Source of the DNA: Fasciola hepatica
Lineage: Eukaryota; Platyhelminthes; Trematoda; Plagiorchiida; Fasciolidae
Reading direction: 5' to 3'
DNA: 64,000 nt
Assembly (NCBI GenBank): GCA_948099385.1
Contig: CANUEZ040000113.1
Location: 4,786,501 to 4,850,500 of the forward strand
This document shows positions 48,201 through 59,456 of this stretch, piece by piece. Below the pieces are notes generated by a model. It made no database searches. It worked only from the letters and a program-made list of their open reading frames with translations, and had not been told where the DNA came from. A program made the position numbers and the translations under genes. Each line of letters starts with the position of its first letter. The first letter of the stretch is position 1.

Positions 48201-50428
48201 TGCTGCAGCGGCTGTGCCGTAAGAAAGTTGATTGGGACCAGTCACTGGACCGAGGGGACCGGCTGGACTGGGAGGAATTTTTGAACACCTTGAAGAAATT
48301 AGGGGACATAAGAATACCACGATGTTTGACCCCTGGCCATACGACACGGACTGGAGAACTACATGCCTTTTCCGATGCATCCGAAGTCGGTTATGGAGCT
48401 GTGGTTTACGGACGATGGTGCGCAGGAGATGGCCAATATACCACGAGGATCCTGTTCGCCAAAGCCCGCGTTGCTCCACTGAAGTCGGTCTCAATCCCAC
48501 GCCTTGAACTCAGCGCAGCCGTGTTGGCAGTCAGGGTGGTGCAAGCTGTGAAGAGATGTTTCGATCTCTACATTTGGTCGGTGAGCTTCTGGACGGATTC
48601 AACGATAGTACTTTACTACATTAACAACGTACGGAGCCGGTTTAGTACTTTCGTTGCTAACCGGCTTACGATTATCCACGATGAATCGGCCACGCACCAG
48701 TGGAGTCATGTCAGGTCTGGCGATAATCCGGCCGACCTGTGCTCCCGAGGTGCGAACAACTTCAGGCAACTGGACACGTGGACGAGAGGGCCGAACTTCC
48801 TGCAATTGCCCAAACAGGACTGGCCCGTGTTCGAATTAAAACCCCCTACGGAATTGGAACTGGAGATCAAAGGCGTAGTGATAGCAACCAACGTCGTCGA
48901 AGCGTCGCCCATTTTATCGCGACTGGTCAGGTTTTCTTCCTGGATGAAGACGCTTCGTTCGCTAGTTTGGTTAACCAGGTTCAAGATAAGTTTACTAGTC
49001 ATGAAAGGGCTACGGCCCTCAGGTCGGATACCGGTCGGCCCGATAGGTCCCGATGAGCTACAAGCGGCAGAGTACGATATTTTCAGAATGATACAACGCG
49101 AGGCTTTCGCCCAAGAACTCAAGAGGGCGGAAGAAGTGGGGCTGACCAATGAAGACATGCCATCTCCAAGAGGCGAGCTGAAGCGCTTAAACCCCAAAAT
49201 CATCAACGGACTGCTGCGGGTGGATGGTAGGCTGACCAACGCCCACCTGAACTTCGACACAAAGTATCCTATACTGCTGCCAGCGAGACAACCCGTAGTA
49301 GAGCTAATGATTCAACACGTCCACGCCATTGAGGGACATGCCGGGGAAAGTCACGTGACGAGCGTCATCCGAAAGCGTCTTTGGTTGTTGAGAGGACGAG
49401 AGACTGTAAAACGCGTGATCCGACGGTGTGTGCAATGCAGGAGACGCAATGCCATAGCAGGCAAACAACTCATGGCCCCGCTACCAGAATGCAGGGTAAC
49501 TACGGGCTGGTGGCCGTTCAGTGACACCGGGTTGGACTATTTCGGGCCCTTGTGGGTCAAGTGCGGGAAAAGATTAGAAAAGCGATACGGATGTATCATG
49601 ACGTGCATGAAATCACGTGCGGTACACCTAGAAGTCGCACATTCGATGACGACCGATTCGTTTCTACGGGCCTTGCAAAGATTTATCAACCGAAGAGGCG
49701 TACCGGCCGATATATACTCAGATAATGGATCGAACTTTGTGGGCGCTCAACGGGAATTGCAGCGTTGGCACAAGAACATAAACAGGGACGAACTGCAGAA
49801 CCGAACCGTGGCCTACGGCATACGCTGGCATTTCAACCCCCCACAGGCCAGTCACCGAGGCGGCATATGGGAACGCATGATCCGGTCCGCCAGACGGATA
49901 TTGCTGTCAATCATGGAGCAGCAGCCGCCCGACGACGAGACCCTGAACACCGTCATGACTGAGGTGGAGCGAATCCTGAACAACCGCCCCCTGGTTCCAG
50001 TAACGAACGGCGACCCCACCCACCTGGCGCTCACCCCAAACGACTTATTGACGCTAAGGTCGAACGAGGGTTTCCAAGGGCCGGTAAACCTTCGTGGGAG
50101 CTACCTCCACGGGTGGAAGCAAGCGAATTATCTGGCCAAGGTCTTCTGGAGGCGATGGCTACGGGAGTACCTACCGGCTTTGCAGACTCGACAGAAGTGG
50201 CTGGCCAAAACAAGACCATTCAAAGTTGGGGACGTGGTTATGATCGCCGACGAACGCGCACATTTCAGCGCTTGGTCTTTGGGAGTAGTTACGGAAACCA
50301 TCAAAAGCACTGACGAAATGATAAGAACGGTGAAGGTGAAGACAGCTAACGGAGTGCTCATTCGTGACATACGCAGTATTAACCTACTCGAGAGCGAAGA
50401 CGGAGGAGCTGATAACCCTGTGGCCTAG
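45233..50428 (+). pseudogene. BEL-1 gag-pol polyprotein, one in-frame TAG
   Basis: Starts at the ATG at 45233, 42 bases after the LTR; the frame is also open upstream into the LTR, but only through a non-ATG start. Order: coiled-coil segment (DLYKLRIIELEQQLLSARLQ), Gag of the DUF1759 type (about 45590-46150), two zinc knuckles (CRSCGTSHGLPEC near 46280; CFICL..RHHRLLHQ near 46380-46480), aspartic protease (FVDSGSD near 46620), RT (SADIREMFHQ near 47598; FYVDD at 47837-47851), RNase H (FSDASEVGYGA near 48370; FWTDSTIVLYY) and integrase (zinc HAIEGHAG..CVQC; Asp in GLDYFGPL, Asp in YSDNGSNF near 49716, Glu in EVERILNNRP near 49961). It ends in a DUF5641-type tail. All catalytic residues seen are intact. 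The TAG at 47540-47542 lies inside the RT; the sister copy has a Trp codon there. Confidence 0.93.
47540..47542 (+). other. Premature TAG in BEL-1 RT
   Basis: Separates an upstream Gag-protease-RT start part from the rest in the same frame. The codon is TGG in BEL-2, so a single G-to-A change explains it. Confidence 0.9.
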
Positions 50429-50827
50429 TAAACCTTTTTCACACCAGTAATCGAGGTGGATAAAGAAACACCATATATACCACACAATCTCCGTCAAACA
50501 CGTTAAGGTGCTCGCGGTCCCTTCGTTGACATTACAGAAGGTTCTTTCCGATATGTGGTGATGAGTGCCATTCCATTATACATCCCGATACATACACACA
50601 TGCACGACGCACTCTACATCCCGTAAACCCATCATACATGTGACAGTGTTCTTTTTTCGCCTTTTGTTGACGCTACCGAATGCCCCTTGCACATGTGGAA
50701 GTAGTGGAGCTGAGGTCACACATACATGCTACATTTACTCGTTTTCTTGCCACGCGGTCTTTTGTTGACATTGCAGAAAGTCCTCCTTTGATGTGTAGTC
50801 ATAACTGTGATTTCATTGTAACCCCGG

Positions 50828-50860
50828 CGCACACACACACACGCACGCACACACACACAC
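50828..50860 (+). repeat. (CA)n microsatellite inside BEL-1
   Basis: ACACACACACACGCACGCACACACACACAC. The equivalent position in BEL-2 carries a (TG)n tract at 53787-53812, so the microsatellite is part of the element. Confidence 0.85.
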
Positions 50861-51111
50861 TCAAGCGCGTACATCCAGGACCGGACGGCCCCGTACGAGG
50901 ACAACGTCTATGTGACCATTCACGCCCGCCATCGGTCATTTGGTCTTGTGGAAGATGTAGATTAGCCTCACGTCTATGTAGCCAATGGGTTAGGTGCGAC
51001 CAGTAGTAGAACGTCGACGACGAGCATTAGACGCGCGCACTGACAGCAGGGCCTAGGCAGGTAGGAAGAATCAGTACCTTTATACCGAACCTTTGACTCT
51101 GCTAAGGATCC

Positions 51112-51131
51112 AGGAGGATTTTGGTGGGCGG
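51112..51131 (+). promoter_or_regulatory. Polypurine-like tract of BEL-1
   Basis: AGGAGGATTTTGGTGGGCGG directly before the 3' LTR; the same sequence precedes the 3' LTR of BEL-2. Likely the plus-strand primer site. Confidence 0.6.
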
Positions 51132-51511
51132 TGTAACAGCCGGTCGTGGAAAATCCCCCTTTTTCCCTCGCGATTCAGTGTTTTTTTTCCAACATCACTC
51201 ATTTCCATACACTATTGACTTGTCTTTACGAACTGGTTGTTTTTCTGGACCAATTGTTGTTTGTTCGCGCCCAGAGCGCTATTTTGGCACATCCTTGTTC
51301 AGGACCTGCGTGACGCACGTGCTGTCTGCTCACACGCTGCTATTCGGTTTCTCGTTGTTGAGACTTTGTGATCGTATTATTGAGGTTTGTATATTGTTTA
51401 CGTCATTGTTTATTTTAATAATCTAGTATCGTAGAATTATCACGGATAATCGCCTTCTGATTTCGGGATCCGTTGCGAATTTGGCTACGCATTGCTCAAA
51501 CGGTCGTAACA
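51132..51511 (+). repeat. BEL-1 3' LTR
   Basis: 380 bp, identical by eye to the 5' LTR at 44811-45190. Confidence 0.95.
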
Positions 51512-51516
51512 CCAGG
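51512..51516 (+). repeat. Target-site duplication of BEL-1, right (CCAGG)
   Basis: Matches 44806-44810. Confidence 0.85.
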
Positions 51517-52244
51517 CAAGGGGAGTCTGCCTCCCAACATCGTTTGACGAGAATACATCTTTACATGCCAGCACAGACGTCGACAGAATATAGCACTCTA
51601 ACGTGCCACCGGCCCCAATCTTGACGGATGTCAGCCACTTACGCAGCGGAAGGCAGCTCGTGTGATGCCGTCAGGGTAGGATCTTTCACCACTCACTCTA
51701 TTCGAATGAATTTCGTGAGTAGATTTTGTGCCTACGGCGTCTGGTCTACCTGCTTAGAAGGAAAGTTTCAATGAGTAAACTGCGGCTGGAGCTCCGAAAG
51801 AATGCTCGTTAGAGGACCAAGGAATTGGCGGTAGCCATTACATATGCACCTCGGTGCCGTTGTCAATCATGGATGGAACCAGAAATGGATAGAGTCCCAA
51901 CCTACAATGCTAGGGCTAATGTACTATGGACCAGCAATTAGAGTCCTGACTAAGTTTTCTAACTGTTTCCTCTTTTAGGTAATATGAACACAACAACAAC
52001 AACTGGCTCAGCCGACCGCCGATACTAGATAGTATAGAGTTGGCACTAGAACTCAAGATTACGTGGCAACTTCCGAGGGCTTCTGTTCAACTATGGGCAG
52101 TATACCTGAGGAAGGAACCCAGGTCAATCGAAAACCGCGGTTACCTGGTCCATCACTCCCCGTGAATCCAGCCGGTCAGTAAAGAGGAGTTCTGCAACGC
52201 GATATTTTCATTGCGGTGTGCGCTATATTCAATTGCAGATGGTC
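51517..52244. other. Unassigned stretch right of BEL-1
   Basis: No clear motif. It may hold eroded upstream integrase sequence of the relic that follows. Confidence 0.3.
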
Positions 52245-52656
52245 TTCTTGTGACGGATAAAAGCGCAGTGACACTGCTGGTAGAACTAGGGATAATTCTG
52301 AACGATCGCCCTCCGTGCCAATGACGGATGATGGCAATGACCTCGGGGTACTGACTCCCAGCAGCTTTCCCATAATTTGCAGTATTGATGCCATGTTTAG
52401 TCGTCAGGACTTTTCCCATTCCCCTGTCAGACACTGGAGAGGGGTGCAGTTGTTAGCAAATTCATTAGGGAAACTTCGGAAGACTGAATGTGCGATGCAA
52501 CAAAGGCAAAAGTGGTTGACGAAACATGAAGATCTAAAACGGGGGGATTCTGTTCTCTTAGTCGGCGATCTTCACTATAATAATCAATGGGCACCCGGGA
52601 TTGGTACCAAAGTGTGGTCTGGAGCTCTTAGAGGGGTTCTGGTGCAAACATTCTAG
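52245..52656 (+). pseudogene. BEL/Pao integrase C-terminal relic (I), different lineage
   Basis: VTLLVELGIILNDRPP (counterpart of LNTVMTEVERILNNRPL, with the catalytic Glu), then after a frameshift near 52320 VPMTDDGNDLGVLTPSSF (counterpart of VPVTNGDPTHLALTPNDLL). It ends with QQRQKWLTKHEDLKRGDSVL and NNQWAPGI (counterpart of TRQKWLAKTRPFKVGDVVM and AWSLGV). Sequence similarity to BEL-1 is motif-level only. No LTR found near it. Confidence 0.7.
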
Positions 52657-53136
52657 GGGTAGCTTCTGAACGAATAATGTAAACTGCTCTTCTGTTAGAG
52701 AATGCTAGTGGTTAGTTTGATTGTGTGTGGTACGTCTAGTTTATTTGTAGATTTCCTTCAGTGGTATTGCCTACGCCAACGTTGTTATTATTGCCAGTGA
52801 AGCACACATGCTCCTACATTCTTTATGCCGGGTGAGCTTCTATCTGCGCAACTTGGTTGCCCCGGTTAGGTTAAGCATTTGAGCCACTGTTACCACTTTC
52901 TGGCCTAACCTCCTCTTTCGGTACACTCCGTTGAAATCGTTGCCCTCGTAGGCTTGATTTTTTGGGTGTCGGTTGATTTACTTCAGGTTGCTTTGCTGTA
53001 AGTCCATCAATTCAATGCTCCAGCAATACATTAAAGCGATGTTAGGTTGGTTACCGAGAAAAAAATCAGATCAAAGGTGCCGTTTTTTTCAGTTGGGCTT
53101 AGGTGAGCCGTCACTCGCAGTCCACGCTTCAGGGCA
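52657..53136. other. Unassigned spacer left of BEL-2
   Basis: No feature recognised. Confidence 0.3.
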
Positions 53137-53141
53137 GTTGT
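53137..53141 (+). repeat. Target-site duplication of BEL-2, left (GTTGT)
   Basis: GTTGT directly before the element; repeated at 59452-59456. Confidence 0.85.
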
Positions 53142-53516
53142 TGTAACGAACGTTTGAGCAGTGTGTAGCCAAATTCGAAACGGATCCCGAAATCAAAAAA
53201 CGATTATCCGTGATATTCTACTATACTAGATCATTATATGAACAATGACATCAAAAATATACAAACCTCAATAATACGATCACAAGGACTCAACAACGAG
53301 AAACCGAATAGCAGCGTGTGAGCACACAGCACGTGCGTCACGCAGGTCCTGAACAAGGATGTGCCAAAGTAGCGCTCTGGGCGCGAACAAACAACAATTG
53401 GTCCAGAAAAACAACCAGTTCGTAAAGACAAGTCAACAGTGTAGGTAAATGAGTGATGTTGGGAAAAACACTGAATCGCGAGAAAAAAAGGGGATTTTCC
53501 ACGACCGGCTGGTACA
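53142..53516 (-). repeat. BEL-2 3' LTR
   Basis: 375 bp; the start on minus has TGTACCAGCC instead of TGTAACAGCC, a change in the terminal sequence. Confidence 0.92.
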
Positions 53517-53786
53517 CCGCCCACCAAAATCCTCCTGGATCCTTAGCAGATTCAAAGATTCGGTATAAAGGTACTGATTCTTTTTACCTGCCTAGACCCT
53601 GCTGTCAGTGCGCGCGTCTAACGCTCGTCGTCAACATTCTACTACTGGTCGCACCTAACCCATTGGCTACATAGACGTGAGGCTAGTCTACATCTTCCAC
53701 GAGACCAAATGACCGATGGCGGGCGTGAAGGATCACGTAGATGTTGTCCTCTTAAAGGGCCGTCCGGTCCCGGATGTTTGTGCCTG

Positions 53787-53812
53787 AGTGTGTGTGTATG
53801 TGTGTGTGTGTG
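53787..53812 (+). repeat. (TG)n microsatellite inside BEL-2
   Basis: Interrupted TG run, the counterpart of the CA tract in the BEL-1 3' untranslated region. Confidence 0.8.
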
Positions 53813-54207
53813 CCGGAGTGTACAATGAAATCACAGGTATGACTACACATCAAAGGAGGACTTTCTGCAATGTCAACAAAAGACCGTGTTGCAATAAAAC
53901 GAGTAAAATGTAGCGTGTGTGTGTGACCTGAGATCCGCTTCTTCCACATATGCAAGGGGCATTCGGTAACGTCAACAAAAGCAAAACAACGAACACTGTC
54001 ACATGTTTGATGGGTTCACGGGATGTAGAGTGCGCCGTGCATGTATGTATCGGGATGTACAATGGGATCGCATTCATCACCACATATCGGAAAGAACCTT
54101 CTGAAATGTCAACGAAATGCCGCGAGCACCTTAACGTGTTTGACGGAGATTGTGTGGTATGTATGGTGTTGTTTTATCCATCTCGATGACTAGTGTGAGA
54201 AGGTTTA

Positions 54208-57200
54208 CTAGGCCTCAGGGTTATCAGCTCCTCCGTCTTCGCTCTCGAGTAGGTTAATACTGCGTATGTCACGAATTAGCGCCCCGTTAGCTGTCTTCAC
54301 CTTCACCGTTCTTATCATCCCGTCAGTGCTTTCGATGGTTTCCGTAACTACTCCCAAAGACCAAGTGCTGAAATGTGCGCGTTCGTCGGCGATCATAACT
54401 GCATCCCCAACTTTGAATGGCCTTGTTTTGGCCAGCCACTTCTGTCGAGTCTGCAAAGCCGGTAGGTACTCCCACAGCCATCGCCTCCAGAAGACCTTGG
54501 CCAGATAGTTCGCTTGCTTCCATCCGTGGGGGTAGCTCCCACGAAGGTTTACCGGCCCTTGGAAACCCTCGTTCGACCTTAACGTCAATAAGTCGTTCGG
54601 GGTGAGCGCCAGATTGGTGGGGTCGCCGTTCGTTACTGGAACCAGGGGGCGGTTGTTCAGGATTCGCTCCACCTCGGTCATGACGGTGTTTAGTGTCTCG
54701 TTGTCAAGCGGCTGCTGCTTCATGATTGACAGCAATATCCGTCTTGCGGACCGGATCATGCGTTCCCATACGCGGCCTCGGTGGCTGGCCTGCGGTGGGT
54801 TGAAACGTCATCAAATGCCGTAGGCCATGGTTCGATCCTGCAGTTCGTCCCTGTTTATGTTCTTGTGCCAACGCTGCAATTCCCGGTGAGGGCCCACAAA
54901 GTTCAATCCATTATCTGAGTATATATCGGCCGGTACGCCTCGTCGGTTGATAAATCTTTGCAAGGCCAGTAGAAACGAATCGGTCGTCATTGAATGTGCG
55001 ACTTCTAGGTGTACCGCACGTGACTTCGCGCACGTCATGATACATCCGTATCGCTTTTCTAATCTTTCCCCGCACTTGATCCACAAGGGCCCGAAATAGT
55101 CCAACCCGGTGTCACTGAACGGCCACCAGCCCGTAGTCACCCTGCATTCTGGTAGCGGGGCCATGAGTTGTTTGCCTGCTATGGCATTGCGTCTCCTGCA
55201 TTGCACACACCGTCGGATTACGCGTTTTACAGTCTATCGTCCTCTCAGCAACCAGAGGCGCTTTCGGATGATGCTCGTCACGTGACCTTCCCCGGCATGT
55301 CCCCCCACGGCATGGACGTCTTCATCCAGGAAGAAAATACGACAAATCGCGATAAATTGGAGGTCGCCTGGACGACACTGGCCGCCATCACTTCGTCTTT
55401 GATCTCCAGTTATACTTTCACAGAGGTTTTATTTCTTACACGGGCCAGTCCTGTCTGGGCATTTGCAGGAAGTTTGGCCCTCTCATCCACGTGTCTAGTT
55501 GCCCGAAGTTGGTAGCACCTCGGGAGCACAGGTCGGCTGGATTATCGCCAGACCTGACATGATTCCACTGGTTCGTGGTTGATTCATCGTGGATAATCGT
55601 AAGCCGGTTAGCAACGAAAGTACCAAACCGGCTCCGGACGTTGTTAATGTAGTAAAGTACTATCGTTGAATCCGTCCAGAAGCTAACCGACCAAATGTGG
55701 AGGTCGAAACATCTCTTCACAGCTTGCACCGCCCTGACTGCCAACACGGCTGCGCTGAGTTCAAGGCGTGAGATCGAGACCGACTTCAGCGTAGCAACGC
55801 GGGCTTTAGCGAACAGGATCCTCGTGGTATATTGGCCATCTCTTGCGCACCATCGTCCGTACACCACAGCTCCATAACCGACTTCTGATGCATCGGAAAA
55901 GGCATGTAGTTCACCCGTCCGCGTCGTATGGCCAGGAGTCAAACATCGTGGGATCCCTATGTCTCCTAATTTATTCAAGGTGTTCAAAACTTCTTCCCAG
56001 TCCAACCGGTACCCCCGGTCCCGTGAATGGTCCCAATCAACTTTCTTACGGCACAGCCGCTGCAGCAAGATCTTTCCGGGTAGCAGCCAGAGAGAGACGA
56101 AACCGAGCGGGTCGAACAAACTTGAGACGGCAGATAGTATGCCACGACGGGTTATTGGCAGCTCGGGAACTTTTAGCTCGAAAACCAAATTGTCCGTTTC
56201 CGCGTCCCATTGTATCCCTAAGGTGCGCTCGATAGGAAGTGGACAGCCGTCCAAATCTCTTACCCTTTCGGCCTTTTCGTGATACGGGATGACCTTCAGC
56301 ACTTCTGAAGCGTTCGACATCCATTTAGTTAGATGGAAGCCGCCCTCTTCCAGCAATCTCGTCAGACCCCTGAACTGCTCTAGAGCTGATTCCACATCAT
56401 CGAATGACCCAAGGTAGTCGTTGACGTAGAAATCTCTGCTGACGCTATCTACCACCGTCCGATGTACTAGATCGCCATGTTTGTTCGTTGATTCTCGGAG
56501 GGCGTAGTTCGCACAAAATGGTTACGATATGGCTCCGAAGGGGTGGACGGTCATCCTATAATTCACCACTGCGTTGTCCCGGTCGCTCCCTTCCCACCAC
56601 AGAAAACGCAATGCATCTCGTTCTCCTACCGGAATCTTCACCTGATGGAACATTTCTCTGATGTCGGCAGACAAAGCCACTTTACCCACTCTGAAACGGC
56701 ACAAGACATCGATCAGTGGTGTGGTCCAGTCAGGACCCTGTAGTAGGCGATCGTTTAACGACTTGACCTGGAACTTGGCTGCACGGTCGAAAACCACCCG
56801 CAGTTTATTGGGTTTCTTGGGGTTGATAACTGGGTGGTGAACCAGATACCAGATATATCTTTTGCTGTCGGTGTTGACAGGCACCCTTTCAACGTAACCG
56901 AGGGCCTCGTTTCGCTTCATCAAATCCGCGTATCGTTCCCACAGATTCTGGTCTCGAATGAAGCGTTCTTTTAGTCGTAGTAATCGTTGGAGAACATAAT
57001 TTCTGTTGTCAGTCCACGGGTCGACCGGTGTGCGCCATGGGAGGGGAACCTCGAACTGTTTTTTGAGGCCTCTAGAGCCTTGCCGCACCGTTTGTAGAGC
57101 GAAGTGATCCTCTTGAGACAACGTCGGTCTTTCGTCCCCAATGTCATGAAACTCCTTTTCATAAAGCCGTTGCAGATGATACTCTATGCGGTCCGTTTCG

Positions 57201-59034
57201 GCGGATAAGTAATTCACGGAACCGCGTACCCCTACTGGACCGTATAACATCCATCCCAGAGCCGTGCGTACGGCATAAGGTGCCTGGCGGTCGCCCACTC
57301 TTTGGTCAAGCACCCAATGCGCCTCTGGCACGTCGCATCCGATGAGGAGATCCACCTCATCATCTTCCCAGTCTACAACGGTTACATCCTGCAGGTGGGG
57401 CCATCGAGTCAAGATTGCGTTCACCGACCTTGGTGCTCGCATGGGGAGATCCGCTAACGTGAATGCCTCCGTTGGTTCAATTTCCTCGTTAGTGTCTAGA
57501 GAGATGAGTTGCAGCCTTAATCTACCAGCGCTCGCTACCTGTGTTCCGCCCACCGTGCTCACTGCCAACGACGTCGCACCTTTAGCCAGTTGGTGTTTGT
57601 CGGCGAACCGCTCTTCCACTAAAGTATTGTCGGATTCACTATCAACGAAAGCCAACGCCTTGACTATCCCAGTCGGAGTCACTACTCCCACGGCCACTAC
57701 GCCTAAACGTACCGGTTTACTGGCAGATCGTGAAGTTGAACAAATTACACTGGGATTGGTACTCGCCTCGGATATCGTTACTCTCGCCTGATGCAGCAGC
57801 CGATGGTGTCTGCCCGTGCGGCCCTCGTAATCAAATCGATTACTTGTCCTACAGGCAGCTGCCCGGTGCGTGGTGTTCAAACAGATAAAACATGCTCCTG
57901 CCATCCTCGCCATTCCCCACCATTTGTCTATTGTGGCGTCGCCGAACTTGGGGCTTTCTGGTAGGCCATGGCTAGTACCACATGATCTGCAATTGGGTTG
58001 CGCCGTAGCATCTCGTGAAATGGCATTTGTATTGGTCCAAGGCTGGTACTTTGGATGTTCCCGTACAGGGGTTTGGACTTGGCTAGTACTGGGCTTGTTT
58101 GCTCGGTTGCTGTCCCGGATGAGTCGGCCGAATCTGCTGTCAGCTGTCTTCATTTGCCTGTCCAAGTATTCGGTCAGGTCTTCGAAGTTGGCTTCTCTGT
58201 CGCTTCGGCTTATCCGTTCTGCTTCTTCCGCCCACCGGCCCTGTAGTTCGGGAGAGAGGTGACGGACTATGTTTTCCAAAGTGTTCATGGCATCTAGGTC
58301 AGCCCTGTAACCTAAGTGGTTGAGGGCTATTGAGCAGTTTTGCATCTCAATCACCAGGTCGGCCATTGTGTAGACGTCGCTCTTGGTTCTCTTTGCCTCT
58401 ACCATCACGCCCTTTATTAGGTTACGGGCTACTTTGAAAGGTTGGCCAAACAAGTCCCTTAGAATCTTCCTTGCCCCTGTGTAGCCTTGTTCGGGGTCGA
58501 GCATGGTACACCAGTCGATAGCTTCTCTTGCTCGGCCCCAACAGTAGTGAGTCAGGTAGAGAAGCTTTGCCCGGGGTCGGTTACCTTATTTTCGACGAAC
58601 GTTTCGAACTGATTGACAAACCTGCAGTAGTGTTCAGATCGCCTGTCAAAAACCGTTAGTTCCACTCTAGGCAGGTCGATCGATGGTGGTTTGTAGTCGG
58701 CAACCGGCGTGGGGTTCCCTACCTTATTGCACCCTAATCTATCGGAAGTGTCAAAGTCACTGGTCTCATGCTCCCGCTCTTTCTGTGTACACTTCTCTGC
58801 TTCCTGCGCCTGTAGTCTAGCCGATAGTAACTGTTGCTCTAGGTCTAGTATTCTCAGCTTATATAAATCGACATCCTTGCGATCAATATTGCTCTCGTTA
58901 ACACATGAACTAGCACTGACAGGACTAGGCGATCTAGCATTAACTAAAGAATCATATGTACCCAAAACCTCCCCAGAGACTTGCCGTGTTACTTTCTGTC
59001 CGGATTCCAATGTTTTCGATCATTTTCTTGGCAT
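54208..59034 (-). pseudogene. BEL-2 gag-pol, multiply broken
   Basis: Breaks in order on minus: the ATG at 59034-59032 is followed by a TGA at codon 5. A one-base deletion near 58565 splits Gag (59010-58552 and 58504-56522). A TAA replaces a Ser codon after HPFGAIS (56522). The RT catalytic box reads YVND instead of YVDD in the 56455-55436 segment. A TAA follows QDWPV near 55436, then comes a deletion of about 370 bp that removes the RNase H/integrase junction and most of the zinc domain. Integrase is split at 54811 (131 codons) and 54759-54208 (183 codons, with EVERILNNRP and the C-terminal tail intact). A Trp codon is kept where BEL-1 has its TAG. Confidence 0.93.
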
Positions 59035-59075
59035 TTTGCGTGTTTTTCCTCGTTCCAAATTGATCTATTGAGTAT

Positions 59076-59451
59076 TGTAACGAACGTTTGAGCAATGTGT
59101 AGCCAAATTCGAAACGGATCCCGAAATCAAAAAACGATTATCCGTGATATTCTACTATACTAGATTATTATATGAACAATGACATCAAAAATATACAAAC
59201 CTCAATAATACGATCACAAGGACTCAACAACGAGAAACCGAATAGCAGCGTGTGAGCAGACAGCACGTGCGTCACGCAGGTCCTGAACAAGGATGTGCCA
59301 AAGTAGCGCTCTGGGCGCGAACAAACAACAATTGGTCCAGAAAAACAACCAGTTCGTAAAGACAAGTCAACAGTGCCGGCAAATGAGTGATGTTGGGAAA
59401 AACACTGAATCGCGAGGGAAAAAGGGGGATTTTCCACGACTGGCTGTTACA
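59076..59451 (-). repeat. BEL-2 5' LTR
   Basis: 376 bp. On minus it starts TGTAACAGCC and ends CGTTCGTTACA. The PBS region after it keeps the BEL-1 spacing. Confidence 0.93.
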
Positions 59452-59456
59452 GTTGT
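59452..59456 (+). repeat. Target-site duplication of BEL-2, right (GTTGT)
   Basis: Matches 53137-53141. Confidence 0.85.

Larger units (their letters stand above)
50429..51131 (+). other. BEL-1 3' untranslated region
   Basis: Contains three imperfect repeats that begin TTGTTGAC or CGTTGAC (near 50524, 50670, 50772), a (CA)n tract and a polypurine-like tract. Only short open frames. Confidence 0.7.
44811..51511 (+). mobile_element. BEL-1: young BEL/Pao LTR retrotransposon
   Basis: 6701 bp bounded by two 380-bp LTRs that I read as identical base for base, with TGT..ACA ends and a 5-bp CCAGG duplication. It has one long gag-pol frame, broken by a single TAG, a short leader and a 0.7-kb 3' untranslated region with a polypurine-like tract. 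No envelope-like ORF. The identical LTRs imply a recent insertion. Confidence 0.95.
53142..59451 (-). mobile_element. BEL-2: older copy of the BEL-1 family, inverted
   Basis: 6310 bp on the minus strand with LTRs of 375 and 376 bp and a 5-bp GTTGT duplication. The proteins are nearly the same as those of BEL-1 over long stretches. The LTRs differ from each other at about ten positions plus one single-base indel, so it inserted earlier than BEL-1. It lacks about 370 bp of pol. Confidence 0.95.

Noticed and set aside
51121..51426. 101-codon frame repeated at 44.8 kb and, on minus, at 53.5 and 59.4 kb
   Set aside because: It lies within the LTR and is copied with it. No evidence of translation.
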